A DNA stretch of 64,000 bases, taken from positions 2,356,001-2,420,000 of the forward strand of contig NZ_PDJE01000001.1 in the NCBI RefSeq assembly GCF_002563955.1, given 5' to 3'. Positions 49,560 through 58,930 of the stretch are shown piece after piece (within the stretch, counting starts at the first letter, position 1; each line of letters begins with the position of its first letter). A program made the position numbers and the translations under genes. The DNA comes from Paramicrobacterium agarici (lineage in GTDB: Bacteria > Actinomycetota > Actinomycetes > Actinomycetales > Microbacteriaceae). The notes beneath the pieces were generated by a model. It was not told the DNA's origin. It saw nothing but the letters and a program-made list of their open reading frames with translations, and did no database searches.

Positions 49560-50453
49560 GTGCGCTACGCACCTGCTGTGCTCCTGACCGCCGCACTCGT
49601 GACCGCGACATTGAGCGGATGCGCAAGTGCTCCCGCTGAGGGTGCCGCATGCGTTGAGCCCGGCGACGCATCGAACCAGGTCTCGGTGTCGGGAAAGTTC
49701 GGTTCTGAACCGAGCGTTGACATGCCGACGCCGTTGTACACACTGGCGCCCCAGGTGAGCACGGCGATCGAAGGCGATGGCACTCGCCTCAAGGGCACCG
49801 AAGTCGTGGAACTCTCGTGGACGCTGTACAACGGGCGCACGGGTGAGCAGATCTTCGCGACCGACTACGACGATCCACAGGCAGCGAGCCCGACCGGAAT
49901 GCTCCCCGGCATGGCAGACGCGCTCGCATGCCACACCGTCGGATCACGTCTCGTGGCGACGATCACGCCGGACAAAGGTTTCGGCAAGGCGGGCAATCCG
50001 ATGTACGGCGTGAAGCCGAATGACACTCTCGTGATGGTCATCGATATCGAGGAGGCCTACCTCGGCAAGGCGAACGGCATCAGCATGCCCGTCGTTCAGC
50101 CAGGGTTCCCCTCTGTCGCCGTCGCCCCAGACGGCACGCCGGGGCTGACCATTCCGAACTCCGATGCACCGACGAAGTCGAAGTCGGCCCTCTTGCAGCT
50201 CGGCTCCGGCGACAAGGTCGAGAAGTCCGACACCGTGCTTGCACAGATTCAGCAAGCGTCGTGGAACAGCCAGTCGATCACCTCGTCGACGTGGTCTGAC
50301 GGCTCGCCCAAGACGATTCCGATGCAGGAGGCTCCCACGGAGCTGACGGCAGCCCTTGACGGCACTCCCGTTGGCTCGCAAGTCATCGTTCTCGTTCCGA
50401 CAGATGATGGCGACGCCACGATTTTCGTCATCGACGTTCTCGGCATCCTCTGA
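49560..50453 (+). CDS. FKBP-like lipoprotein
   Basis: From GTG 49560 the 297-residue product has a signal peptide with a lipobox: ALVTATLSGC, so the mature protein is anchored by Cys20 on the outside of the membrane. Two FKBP-like domains are seen, residues about 80-170 (KGTEVVELSWTLYNGRTGEQ, MLPGMADALACHTVGSRL) and about 215-297 (DKVEKSDTVLAQIQ, PVGSQVIVLVP). ACGAGG precedes the GTG. FKBP proteins are peptidyl-prolyl isomerases; whether both domains are active is uncertain. The gene lies between trmI and pafB, where FKBP genes are found in related actinobacteria. Confidence 0.85.
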   Translation: MRYAPAVLLTAALVTATLSGCASAPAEGAACVEPGDASNQVSVSGKFGSEPSVDMPTPLYTLAPQVSTAIEGDGTRLKGTEVVELSWTLYNGRTGEQIFATDYDDPQAASPTGMLPGMADALACHTVGSRLVATITPDKGFGKAGNPMYGVKPNDTLVMVIDIEEAYLGKANGISMPVVQPGFPSVAVAPDGTPGLTIPNSDAPTKSKSALLQLGSGDKVEKSDTVLAQIQQASWNSQSITSSTWSDGSPKTIPMQEAPTELTAALDGTPVGSQVIVLVPTDDGDATIFVIDVLGIL

Positions 50454-50489
50454 CCGCGTGTGTCGGATGCTGCGACGGCGCGGCGACAC

Positions 50490-50495
50490 TAGGAT
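50490..50495 (+). promoter_or_regulatory. -10 element of probable leaderless pafB promoter
   Basis: TAGGAT ends 6 bases before GTG 50502. Upstream is only 48 bases from the FKBP stop. It suggests that pafBC can be transcribed independently. Confidence 0.5.
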
Positions 50496-50501
50496 GAACT
50501 C

Positions 50502-51524
50502 GTGTCCGACTCCACTCGAGCTGCAGCGCGCGTTCCGGTCGAAGAACGCCTGTTCAGTCTTGTCCTCGCACTTGTCGCGACGGAGTCGGGGCTGACGAAG
50601 GACGCGATCCTCTCCACGGTGCAGGGGTACCGCCAGCGGTTCTCAGCCGGAGGCGACAACGCGAGCCTCGAGCGGCAGTTCGAGCGCGACAAAGATGACA
50701 TTCGCGATCTCGGTATTCCGCTTGAAACCGTGACCCCGCCCGAAGAAGACGGCAATTCACAGAACACGCGGTACCGCATCCCGAAAGGCGAGTACGACCT
50801 GCCCGGGGACATCACGTTCACGGCAGAGGAGATCACGCTGCTCGGACTCGCCGCAACGGTGTGGCGCGAGGGGACGCTTTCGGGTGAATCCCAGCGCGCC
50901 CTCATGAAGCTGCGATCGCTCGGCGTCACCGAGATCGATCCCGTGATCGGCGTCGCTCCACGACTCCGCACGAGAGAAGCGGCGTTCGAGCCGCTGCGCA
51001 CCGCGCTCGAGCGGCATGTCGTCGTGTCGTTCCCGTACGTCAAGCCGGGCGACGCGTCCGCGCGCGTCAGAACCGTTGCGCCGCTGGCTCTTGTTCAGCA
51101 CAGCGGTCGCTGGCACCTGTACGCGACCGACATGGACATTGACGAGCGACGCACGTTTCTGCTGTCGCGCATGGTGCAGACGCCGCGGTCGTCTGGTCGT
51201 ACCTTCGACGTCCCCGACGATGCAGAGAGCTTCGCCGAAACGGCGCTGCGAGATCTCGACCGCATCTGGCAGCGCAATGTAGCGACCGTCCGCGCGGAAC
51301 CGCACACGCACGCCTGGTTTCGTCTGTCACGACTCCACGACGCCGAAGCGATCGACGACGACGTGTTTCGCCTGCACTTCACCGATATCAACATCCTCGC
51401 CGACGAGATCGCCTCCTTCGGACCGGAAGCCGAGGCTATCGCGCCGCCGAGCCTGCGCGCAGCGATCGTGCAGCGGCTCACACGCACATGGTCGGCACAT
51501 TCCGGGGCGGAGGAGAAGCAGTGA
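50502..51524 (+). CDS. pafB: PafB, WYL-domain transcriptional regulator
   Basis: PafB and PafC form the activator of the LexA-independent DNA damage response in mycobacteria. The 340-residue product has an N-terminal helix-turn-helix region (VEERLFSLVLALVATESGLT) and a central WYL domain (VTEIDPVIGVAPRLRTREAA, then HSGRWHLYATDMD). It overlaps pafC by the GTGA arrangement at 51521-51524. In other actinobacteria pafB follows pafA, the Pup ligase gene; here no pafA is present upstream. Confidence 0.94.
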   Translation: MSDSTRAAARVPVEERLFSLVLALVATESGLTKDAILSTVQGYRQRFSAGGDNASLERQFERDKDDIRDLGIPLETVTPPEEDGNSQNTRYRIPKGEYDLPGDITFTAEEITLLGLAATVWREGTLSGESQRALMKLRSLGVTEIDPVIGVAPRLRTREAAFEPLRTALERHVVVSFPYVKPGDASARVRTVAPLALVQHSGRWHLYATDMDIDERRTFLLSRMVQTPRSSGRTFDVPDDAESFAETALRDLDRIWQRNVATVRAEPHTHAWFRLSRLHDAEAIDDDVFRLHFTDINILADEIASFGPEAEAIAPPSLRAAIVQRLTRTWSAHSGAEEKQ

Positions 51525-52522
51525 CCCCACGTACACCGGGCGCGCGCGACAAGCTCGCGTTTCTCCTGTCGCTGGTTCCGTATCTGCTCGATCGCCGACA
51601 GTCGACGGTCGCTGAGGCCGCGGCTCATTTCGACGTCGCCGAAGAGCAGGTGCGTCAATCGGTGCGCCTCATCGCCGTCTCGGGCGTCCCAGGCGAAAGC
51701 TCGCAGTACCAGCACAATGATCTTTTCGATATCGATTGGGATGCTTTCGAGGAACGCGATGAGATCATCATCACCCACCTCGTCGCAATCGATGATTCGC
51801 CCCGCTTCTCGTCCCGCGAAGCGGCAGCGCTCATTGCTGGCCTGCAGTACCTCTCCGCATTGCCGGAACAGGCCGATCGCGACGTTGTCGGAGGTCTCAT
51901 GGCCAAACTCACGCGCGGCGCCTCCGAAGCACCGATTCAAGTGGCGGTCGAGCGGGGATCCACAGACGGCACACTTGCAGACATCCGCGAAGCCGTTGCG
52001 TCCGAGAGGCAAATCGAGTTCACGTACATCAACGCGCGCGATGAGCGCGAGCGTCGACGCGTCGATCCGCTGCGCATCGATTCACTTGACCAGAACTGGT
52101 ATGTACGTGCGTGGTGCCATCTTCGCGGTGGAGTCCGGACGTTCCGGCTCGACCGCATGTCCGATGTTCGGGTGATCGATGCTGAGATCACTCACCGCGC
52201 CGCAGACGTGACTCTGCCCGACACGCTCTTTCAGACATCTGACGACGACGTCTCCGTCATCGTCGACATCGCAAAAGATGCGGTGCCGCTCATCGACGAA
52301 TACATCGCGTCGACGAAGCCGGGGAAAGACCCCGCACGCGTCACAGCGACGCTGCGTCTCGCGCATATCGCGAGTCTCGGGCGCCTCATCGTCGGTCTTC
52401 CCGGCCAGGCACGAGTGCTCGACCCTCCCGAGGCCCGCGATCGTATCGCGCACTGGGCGTCACGCGCCCTGTCACGGTACGAGAACGATCGACCGCAGCC
52501 GAGGGACGCCGCGCACTCGTAA
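51521..52522 (+). CDS. pafC: PafC, WYL-domain transcriptional regulator
   Basis: The 333-residue partner of PafB: N-terminal helix-turn-helix (LAFLLSLVPYLLDRRQSTVA, EEQVRQSVRLIAVSG) and a WYL domain (IEFTYINARDERERRRVDPL, NWYVRAWCHLRGGVRTFRLD). WYL domains sense nucleic acid, probably single-stranded DNA in this family. GTG 51521 is preceded by GGAGGAG and overlaps the pafB stop. tatA follows 38 bases later. Confidence 0.94.
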   Translation: MTPRTPGARDKLAFLLSLVPYLLDRRQSTVAEAAAHFDVAEEQVRQSVRLIAVSGVPGESSQYQHNDLFDIDWDAFEERDEIIITHLVAIDDSPRFSSREAAALIAGLQYLSALPEQADRDVVGGLMAKLTRGASEAPIQVAVERGSTDGTLADIREAVASERQIEFTYINARDERERRRVDPLRIDSLDQNWYVRAWCHLRGGVRTFRLDRMSDVRVIDAEITHRAADVTLPDTLFQTSDDDVSVIVDIAKDAVPLIDEYIASTKPGKDPARVTATLRLAHIASLGRLIVGLPGQARVLDPPEARDRIAHWASRALSRYENDRPQPRDAAHS

Positions 52523-52559
52523 GCGGTAGAATTGCCCGACCTCCACTGATTGGTGTTAC

Positions 52560-52826
52560 ATGCTTGGCAACTTGAACGGATGGCACCTCGTCATCATCCT
52601 CTTCCTCGTCCTCCTGCTCTTCGGTGCCCCGAAGCTTCCCGGGCTCGCCCGCAGCGTCGGTCAGTCGATGAAGATCTTCAAGAGCGAGATCAAGAACAAC
52701 GACGACGAATCGCAGAGCGGCGAGACGCGCCCGAGCACAGACGATGCGCAGAAGAAGACGACGACATCGTCTGAGACTGCGTCCACGCCCGAGAAGCCAA
52801 CCGACGATCCGACCCCCAAATCCTGA
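52560..52826 (+). CDS. tatA: twin-arginine translocase subunit TatA
   Basis: TatA forms the transport pore of the Tat system for folded proteins. The 88-residue product has a single N-terminal membrane helix (residues 6-22), the FGAPKLPGLARSVGQSMKIF hinge with the conserved Phe-Gly and an amphipathic helix, then an acidic Thr/Ser-rich tail. A TAGAAT at 52526-52531 is a possible -10 before it. tatC follows 9 bases later. Confidence 0.95.
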   Translation: MLGNLNGWHLVIILFLVLLLFGAPKLPGLARSVGQSMKIFKSEIKNNDDESQSGETRPSTDDAQKKTTTSSETASTPEKPTDDPTPKS

Positions 52827-52834
52827 CGACAGCT

Positions 52835-53641
52835 GTGTCCGAACGGCCCGCCCTCCCCAGCAAGAAGAAGTCGCAGAAGAACACCGAAGGTCGCATGACG
52901 TTGGCCGAGCACCTGCTCGAGCTGCGTAAGAGGCTCTTCATCGCGGCGATTGCGATCGTCCTCGGGATGATCGCCGGTTTTGTCGTTTCCAATTTCGTCA
53001 TCAGCCTGATGTCGGAGCCGATCCGTGAGATCGCCGAATCCAAACAGGCGAGCCTCAACTTCGACACGGTGACGAGTGGATTCGATCTGCACATGAAGGT
53101 CGCGCTGACGCTCGGTTTCGTCGTGTCGGCTCCGGTCTGGTTGTATCAGATCTGGGCGTTCCTCGTTCCCGGCCTGAAACGCACCGAGGTCAAATACATC
53201 CTCGGGTTCATCCTCACCGCGATCCCGCTGTTCTTCGCCGGGTGCTTCGCCGGGTGGATCGTCATGCCCCACATCGTTGAGCTCATGGCCGGTTTCACCC
53301 CCGATGATGCGTCGAACCTGTACCAGGCGGGGTACTACTACGACTTCATTCTGAAGCTCGTTCTGGCCGTCGGCATCGCCTTCGTTCTGCCCGTCTTTCT
53401 CGTGCTGCTGAACTTCGTGGGCGTCCTCTCGGCCCGCGCCATCATCAAGGGGTGGCGCATCGCCCTCCTCGTGATCATGCTGTTCTGCGCCATTGCGACG
53501 CCCGCGGCCGACGTAATCTCCATGTTCCTGCTCGCGATCCCCATGATCATCCTGTACTTCGCCGCATACCTCGTGTCGTACGTGAACGACAGGCGGCGTG
53601 CGAAGAAGGCCGCAAAGCTGGAGTCCGAGTACCTGTCGTGA
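52835..53641 (+). CDS. tatC: twin-arginine translocase subunit TatC
   Basis: TatC is the receptor for twin-arginine signal peptides. The 268-residue protein has six membrane segments; the first is preceded by MTLAEHLLELRKRLFIAAIA (conserved Glu and Arg) and the second loop holds SEPIREIAESKQASLNF. A conserved Phe/Pro block (YQIWAFLVPGLKRTE) follows. The GTG start lies 9 bases after tatA and lacks a strong ribosome-binding site. An internal ATG at 52895 is less likely since homologues carry an N-terminal basic segment. It overlaps helY by 4 bases. Confidence 0.96.
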   Translation: MSERPALPSKKKSQKNTEGRMTLAEHLLELRKRLFIAAIAIVLGMIAGFVVSNFVISLMSEPIREIAESKQASLNFDTVTSGFDLHMKVALTLGFVVSAPVWLYQIWAFLVPGLKRTEVKYILGFILTAIPLFFAGCFAGWIVMPHIVELMAGFTPDDASNLYQAGYYYDFILKLVLAVGIAFVLPVFLVLLNFVGVLSARAIIKGWRIALLVIMLFCAIATPAADVISMFLLAIPMIILYFAAYLVSYVNDRRRAKKAAKLESEYLS

Positions 53642-56013
53642 CATCCCGGACCACTGAGCGCTCTGCTGCCTACTCCGCATTCACTGCGGGGCTCGACTTC
53701 TCGCTCGACGAGTTTCAACAACGCGCGTGCGACGCCATCGACGCGGACCACAGCGTTCTCGTCGCGGCACCGACCGGCGCAGGAAAGACCATCGTCGCGG
53801 AGTATGCCATTCACGTCGCCATGCGCGAGGCCAATGCGAAAGTCTTCTACACCGCCCCCATGAAGGCGCTGAGCAATCAGAAGTTCACGGAGCTGACCGA
53901 GCGGTACGGAGCGGATTCCGTCGGTCTGCTGACGGGAGACACCAATATCAATCCGCGTGCGCGCATCGTGGTGATGACTACAGAAGTGCTGCGCAACATG
54001 CTCTATGCAGACTCCGATCTGCTTCCCAACCTCGCGTTCGTGGTGCTCGACGAAGTGCACTATCTGGCGGATCGGTTTCGAGGTGCCGTCTGGGAAGAGG
54101 TGATCATTCATCTTCCCGAACGGGTACGACTCGTCGCGTTGAGCGCGACAGTGTCGAACGCCGAGGAATTCGGCGACTGGATACAGACCGTGCGCGGCGA
54201 CACGGAGGTAATCGTCTCTGAGGAGCGCCCGGTTCCGCTTGATCAGCACGTCATGATTCACGGTGACCTTGTACCCCTTTTCGCCGATGGGGGAACGGGC
54301 GACAGCGTGAATCCTGAGCTTGTGCGGCTCGCAAAGTACGGGGGCAGAGCGCCCGTGAGCAAGCGAGACAGGAACAGCAGGCAGCGCGGTCGAGGAAGTC
54401 AGCGGGTACGGCGAGAAGAGGTGGTTCGCCTCCTCGACGACCACCAGCTGCTGCCGGCGATCTACTTCATCTTCAGCCGCGCCGGGTGCGACGGCGCCGT
54501 CGAGCAGGTGCTGAGATCAGGCCTTCGCCTGACAGACGCGGACGAGCGGCGAGAGATTCGCGAGTTTGCGGAGGAGCGCTGTCGCAGCATCCCCGACCGG
54601 GATCGGTCCATTCTCGGCTACTGGTCATGGCTCGATGCTCTGCAGCGTGGCGTCGCTGCTCACCATGCCGGAATGCTGCCCGTTTTCAAGGAAGTGGTCG
54701 AGGAGCTGTTCCGACGTCGGCTGCTTCGCGTGGTCTTCGCCACCGAGACCCTTTCGCTCGGCATCAACATGCCCGCGCGAACGGTCGTTCTCGAGAAGCT
54801 CGAGAAGTTCAACGGCGAATCGCGTGTGCGGATCACACCGGGGGAGTACACCCAGCTGACCGGCCGTGCCGGGCGACGAGGAATCGACGTCGAGGGCCAC
54901 TCGGTGATCTGCTGGCACGACGGTCTCGAGCCCGGTGCCGTTGGGTCGCTCGCGTCGAAGCGCAGCTATCCGCTGACCTCGAGCTTCCGGCCGACGTACA
55001 ACATGGCAGTGAATCTCATTGCGCAATTCGGCCAAGAGCGCACGCGTGAAATCCTCGAATCGTCGTTCGCCCAGTTCCAGGCCGATCGCGCCGTGCTCTC
55101 GCTCGCACGGACCGTGCGAGAGCAGGAACAGTCGCTTGACGGCTATGCCGAGTCGATGTCGTGCGACCGCGGAGACTTCGCAGCGTACGCTGCACTGCGG
55201 CGCGAACTGACCGATCTTGAGCGCAAGAGCGCTCAGGTGCACTCGATGTCCCGCGCAAAGCGCGACAAGCGCCAGAAGCGCATTGCCGAGCTGCAGAAGC
55301 GCATGCGACAGCATCCGTGCCACCGCTGCCCAGACCGGGAATCACACGCCAGATGGGCAGAGCGCTGGTGGCGCCTGCGTCGCGAGACCGACCAGCTGAA
55401 GCGCCGCATCGCGTCGCGCACGAGCGCCGTGGCCGCGGTATTCGACCGAGTCACCGATGTGCTCGTCGAACTCGACTATGTTCGTGGCGACGCCGAGGGG
55501 GAGCCCGTTCTCACGGATGACGGGCGGATGCTGTCACGCGTGTACGGCGAGCGGGATCTGCTCGTCGCAGAATGTCTGCGCCACGGGCTCTGGGATCGCC
55601 TCGACGGCGCTTCACTGGCGGCGATGGTGAGCTGCCTGCTCTTCGAGCCGAAACGGGATTCCGCCGAGTACGCCGACCACTATCTTCCGCGCGGACCCTT
55701 CCGTGACGCACTCGGTGAGACCACCCGGGTCTGGATGGTCCTGGACGACCTCGAAGAGCGTCACCGCCTCAACCGCTCTGAGCCGCCATCCACAGCGCTC
55801 GCGCCGGCCGTGCACATGTGGGCACGCGGAGAAGAGCTCGACCGGGTCCTCGTCGAGGCTGACATGGCCGCTGGAGACTTCGTGCGCTGGTGCCGGCAGA
55901 TCATCGACTTGCTCGATCAGATCAGCGGCATTGCATCGCCGGCAATGGCGGAAACGGCTCGAACGGCAATCGACTCCGTGCGCCGCGGCATTGTGGCGTA
56001 TGCCTCCGTCTGA
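53638..56013 (+). CDS. helY: Ski2-like DEAD/DEAH helicase HelY
   Basis: The 791-residue product has the Ski2/Mtr4 helicase core: Walker A AAPTGAGKTIVAEYA, TAPMKALSNQKF, LTGDTNINPRA, motif II LDEVHYLADRFRGAVWEEV, ALSATVSN (motif III), FATETLSLGINMPARTVVLE (V) and TGRAGRRGIDVEG (VI). A C-terminal region of about 350 residues includes a Cys pair block HPCHRCPDRE. The GTG start overlaps the tatC stop. HelY sits after tatC in mycobacteria too. It probably unwinds RNA in degradation or ribosome-related processing; the exact substrate is unproven. Confidence 0.93.
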   Translation: MTSRTTERSAAYSAFTAGLDFSLDEFQQRACDAIDADHSVLVAAPTGAGKTIVAEYAIHVAMREANAKVFYTAPMKALSNQKFTELTERYGADSVGLLTGDTNINPRARIVVMTTEVLRNMLYADSDLLPNLAFVVLDEVHYLADRFRGAVWEEVIIHLPERVRLVALSATVSNAEEFGDWIQTVRGDTEVIVSEERPVPLDQHVMIHGDLVPLFADGGTGDSVNPELVRLAKYGGRAPVSKRDRNSRQRGRGSQRVRREEVVRLLDDHQLLPAIYFIFSRAGCDGAVEQVLRSGLRLTDADERREIREFAEERCRSIPDRDRSILGYWSWLDALQRGVAAHHAGMLPVFKEVVEELFRRRLLRVVFATETLSLGINMPARTVVLEKLEKFNGESRVRITPGEYTQLTGRAGRRGIDVEGHSVICWHDGLEPGAVGSLASKRSYPLTSSFRPTYNMAVNLIAQFGQERTREILESSFAQFQADRAVLSLARTVREQEQSLDGYAESMSCDRGDFAAYAALRRELTDLERKSAQVHSMSRAKRDKRQKRIAELQKRMRQHPCHRCPDRESHARWAERWWRLRRETDQLKRRIASRTSAVAAVFDRVTDVLVELDYVRGDAEGEPVLTDDGRMLSRVYGERDLLVAECLRHGLWDRLDGASLAAMVSCLLFEPKRDSAEYADHYLPRGPFRDALGETTRVWMVLDDLEERHRLNRSEPPSTALAPAVHMWARGEELDRVLVEADMAAGDFVRWCRQIIDLLDQISGIASPAMAETARTAIDSVRRGIVAYASV

Positions 56014-56031
56014 TTCACAGCATCGACCTCG

Positions 56032-56037
56032 TAGGCT
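56032..56037 (+). promoter_or_regulatory. -10 element of probable leaderless lnt promoter
   Basis: TAGGCT ends 7 bases before GTG 56045, in the 31-base gap between helY and lnt. Confidence 0.5.
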
Positions 56038-56044
56038 GAGGGGC

Positions 56045-57592
56045 GTGTCCAGATCTCGACGTCGAACACCAGCATCGCCCCGACCGCTGATCCCCCTTCT
56101 TCCGGCGATCATCATTGCCGCTGCGGCCGGTCCCGTCCTTGACGCGGCTTTCCCCGACAAGAATGTCTGGCCGCTGGCGTTCGTGGGCGTCGCGATGATT
56201 CTGGTGACTCTCGTGGGGCGCCGCGCGGGCACGAGTCTTCTCGTGGGTTTCGTCGCAGGGCTGTCTTTCTATCTCACGCATGTTGCCTGGGCGACGCTGT
56301 ATCTCGGCCCCATACCCTGGATTGCACTCTCGACCCTCGAAGCATTGTTCTTCGCCGTGGGTGCACTGCTCATCACCTTGGCGTACCGCTGGGTGCCGCG
56401 CGTCTGGACGTCGGCCGTCGCGCGCTTCGCCCTCCTTCCGGCCGTCGTCGCCGCGCTATGGACCGGTCGTGAGGCTGTCGCGAGCGTGTGGCCGTACGGA
56501 GGGTTCGCCTGGGGAAGAGTGTCGCTCAGCCAATCCATGAGCCCGTTCGCCGACCTCGTCTCCTGGCTGGGCCTGTCGGGGCTCAGCTTCGTGATCGTGC
56601 TCATCACCGCCGTCACGGTTCAGCTCATCGTGACTCCCGGGGCGCTTCGTCTCTCGGCAGGTTTCGTGCCGGTCGCGCTCATCGCCTCTGTGCTCGCCGT
56701 ACCGATCTGGCCGACCCAACAGACCGGAACATCGACGATCGCGGCCGTGCAGGGCAACGGAAAAGCCGGCTACTTCGATGAACGCGAACCCGGAGACATC
56801 CTGATCTCTCAGCTCGAGGCGACGCAAGACGTGATCGGACACAACATCGATCTGCTCGTGTGGCCCGAGAACGGAACAGATCTCGACCCGACGCGCGACA
56901 GCGCCGCTGCCGTCGCGCTCAACTTGCTGAGCGAATCTCTGGGCCGCGTGCCGATTCTCACCGGCACCATCACCCACCGCGATGGCAATTATTACAACAC
57001 GTCGCTCCTGCTCCAGGATGGCCGCGTCGCCGACTATTACGACAAGGTTCATCCGGTCCCGTTCGGCGAGTACGTGCCTGATCGAGAATTCTGGGAGCCG
57101 TTAGCGCCCGACCTCATCGGATTGATTCAGCGCGAATACGTTCCAGGCACACGCGATTCCGTCATGAACATCAACGGCATGATCGCCGGGGTCTCGATCT
57201 GCTTCGACATCGTCGATGACGCGCTTGTGCGCGACACGATCGACCGCGGCGCGCAAGTCATCATCGCTCAGACGAACAACGCCGACTTCGGACAGACCGA
57301 CGAGAACCAGCAGCAGTTGGCGATCGCACGCATGCGCGCGCTCGAGACGGGGCGCGCGCTCGTCAACATCTCGACGGTGGGGGAGAGCCAGATGATCGCC
57401 CCCGATGGATCGACGATCCAGGAGATTCCGTCACACGAGCCCGGTTACCTGCTGCAGACGCTTCCGCTGATGCGCGGCACAACGCCGGCGGTGACTCTCG
57501 GTGCTCAGATCGAGCTGTTCATCGCGCTGTTCGGCCTGAGCGCACTTGTGGCCGCCGGCACGGGTGCCAGGCGGCCACGTCAAGCTCGCTAA
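56045..57592 (+). CDS. lnt: apolipoprotein N-acyltransferase
   Basis: Transfers an acyl chain to the N-terminal Cys of lipoproteins. The 515-residue membrane protein has about seven N-terminal helices (residues 20-215) and a nitrilase-type domain with the catalytic triad Glu in LVWPENGTDL, Lys in YYDKVHPVPFGEY and Cys in GVSICFDIV. The last motif has CFD for the usual CYE. GTG 56045 sits 31 bases after helY and just after a TAGGCT box. In mycobacteria Lnt is fused or adjacent to the polyprenol-phosphate mannose synthase Ppm1; here the next gene is rbpA. Confidence 0.95.
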   Translation: MSRSRRRTPASPRPLIPLLPAIIIAAAAGPVLDAAFPDKNVWPLAFVGVAMILVTLVGRRAGTSLLVGFVAGLSFYLTHVAWATLYLGPIPWIALSTLEALFFAVGALLITLAYRWVPRVWTSAVARFALLPAVVAALWTGREAVASVWPYGGFAWGRVSLSQSMSPFADLVSWLGLSGLSFVIVLITAVTVQLIVTPGALRLSAGFVPVALIASVLAVPIWPTQQTGTSTIAAVQGNGKAGYFDEREPGDILISQLEATQDVIGHNIDLLVWPENGTDLDPTRDSAAAVALNLLSESLGRVPILTGTITHRDGNYYNTSLLLQDGRVADYYDKVHPVPFGEYVPDREFWEPLAPDLIGLIQREYVPGTRDSVMNINGMIAGVSICFDIVDDALVRDTIDRGAQVIIAQTNNADFGQTDENQQQLAIARMRALETGRALVNISTVGESQMIAPDGSTIQEIPSHEPGYLLQTLPLMRGTTPAVTLGAQIELFIALFGLSALVAAGTGARRPRQAR

Positions 57593-57597
57593 AGGTC

Positions 57598-57613
57598 GAG
57601 CGCTCAGGCGCTC
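57598..57613. terminator. short hairpin between convergent lnt and rbpA
   Basis: GAGCGC-TCAG-GCGCTC, followed by TTCT on the plus strand. It overlaps the rbpA stop codon. The stem is only 6 bp, so terminator function is tentative. Confidence 0.45.
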
Positions 57614-57966
57614 TTCTGCTCGCCTCGTCGAGCGCGAAGGTACTCGAGGCGCTCTTGCAGAAGCACTTCAAGCTCGTCACGGCTTCGCCGCTCAAGAAGC
57701 ATGTCCCAGTGAGACCGCGGGGTCTTCGCATCTGAATGATCGACCGCGACGGTCTCCGTGCCGACCAGAAGCAGCGCTTCACCGCCGCAGGCCTTGCACT
57801 CCCACGTGTCCGGAGCTTCAGCATCCGCTGCAAAAGTGAGGGTCGTCTCTTTCTTGCACTCGGTGCACTGATAGGTGCGCTGAACTCGTTCTGAAAATAC
57901 GACGCCCTCTTCGCTCTGCAAGCTCTGGGCGCCGAGGCGCATTCCGCGCAAACTGCGATCTGCCAT
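57604..57966 (-). CDS. rbpA: RNA polymerase-binding protein RbpA (canonical)
   Basis: RbpA stabilises the housekeeping sigma factor holoenzyme and promotes open-complex formation; it is essential in mycobacteria. The 120-residue product starts MADRSLRGMRLGAQSLQSEE, has a core with two CxxC pairs (CTECKK and CKACGG, residues about 34-37 and 58-61) suggesting a zinc site, the basic linker before SHWDMLLERRSRDELEVLL, the sigma-interaction domain. A TTATAC about 32 bases upstream on the minus strand may be its -10. It sits beside lnt as in mycobacteria. Confidence 0.95.
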   Translation of the reverse strand: MADRSLRGMRLGAQSLQSEEGVVFSERVQRTYQCTECKKETTLTFAADAEAPDTWECKACGGEALLLVGTETVAVDHSDAKTPRSHWDMLLERRSRDELEVLLQERLEYLRARRGEQKSA

Positions 57967-58068
57967 TGTGTGGTCTCCTTCTCGCCGCTCTCATCATGTA
58001 TAAACCAACAAGCTGGGCAAATGCTTCCAGGCCGGGCCGAATCAACGTGGAACAGACACGGATGCCGG

Positions 58069-58818
58069 CTAGCGGCGGGTCATGCGAATGGCGACATCGC
58101 AGCGATCGGTGACGATGCCTTCGACGCCCCAGTCATGCAGCCGAGCCATGTCGGCCGGGTCGTTGATCGTCCAGACATGCACTTCGATTCCCGCCCGATG
58201 CATGAGGCGCACGATCCGAGGGGACACGAGACGGAGCGGCCCTCGCTTCTCGGGAATCTGAACAGCCGGAATTCCCCTGAGCGCGGCGGCGACGCGAGAC
58301 GGGACGCCGAGGAGCATCCAGGGGAGAGCGGCGATGATCTTGGCGGAGGAAGCGCTTGTTGCGACGCCCGGCAGCAGATCGAGCGCAGCGCGCCGCGTCC
58401 GTTCGTCGAAGGATGTCACGAGAACGCGGTCCATCGCGGCTGCGTCGATGATGGCGCGGGCCGCTGGCCCGGCAGCATCCAGAACCTTCACATCAATATT
58501 GAACCGAACCTCGGGGAAGGCACCCAGCGCGTCAGCGAGAGTCGGAATGGTCTCGCCCTGTCCGAGGTCGAGACCCCGAAGGGTTTCGTAGCTGACTTCG
58601 GCGATGCGCCAGCTCGTTCCCGCGACCTCGACCACGGGGTCATGATGAATCACGCACACGCCGTCGTGCGTGACATGCACGTCGGTCTCGATGTAGTCCG
58701 CGCCCGCCGCGACAGCCGCGCTGAACGCCGCGAGTGTGTTCTCTGGGACTCCTGCGGCGAGGCCACGGTGGGCGAAAATCCGTATGTCTCGCTGCGGCGC
58801 AAGGAAGCCGATAGTCAT
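58069..58818 (-). CDS. glycerophosphodiester phosphodiesterase
   Basis: GDPD-family enzyme that splits glycerophosphodiesters to glycerol 3-phosphate and an alcohol. The product (249 residues from ATG 58818) shows the catalytic blocks IFAHRGLAAGVPENTLAAF (His), YIETDVHVTHDGVCVIHHDP (Glu, Asp, His) and VRFNIDVKV, and ends with VHVWTINDPADMARL and GVEGIVTDR. No signal peptide is present. ATG 58818 is chosen because GGAG lies 7 bases upstream; the frame is open to 58857. It is divergent from the SDR gene. Confidence 0.93.
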   Translation of the reverse strand: MTIGFLAPQRDIRIFAHRGLAAGVPENTLAAFSAAVAAGADYIETDVHVTHDGVCVIHHDPVVEVAGTSWRIAEVSYETLRGLDLGQGETIPTLADALGAFPEVRFNIDVKVLDAAGPAARAIIDAAAMDRVLVTSFDERTRRAALDLLPGVATSASSAKIIAALPWMLLGVPSRVAAALRGIPAVQIPEKRGPLRLVSPRIVRLMHRAGIEVHVWTINDPADMARLHDWGVEGIVTDRCDVAIRMTRR

Positions 58819-58930
58819 GAAGCGCTCCGCGACGACGACGGACTCGACGCGCGACACGCGCGATGTGTGACCCGCTTCATCCTCTGCGCCCCTTGTCGAC
58901 CGCGCTCAACAACGCGTCCTGCTGTCGAAT

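Noticed and set aside
55703..56044. Upstream extension of lnt into helY
   Set aside because: It overlaps helY in another frame and would precede the first membrane helix with a basic shadow segment.
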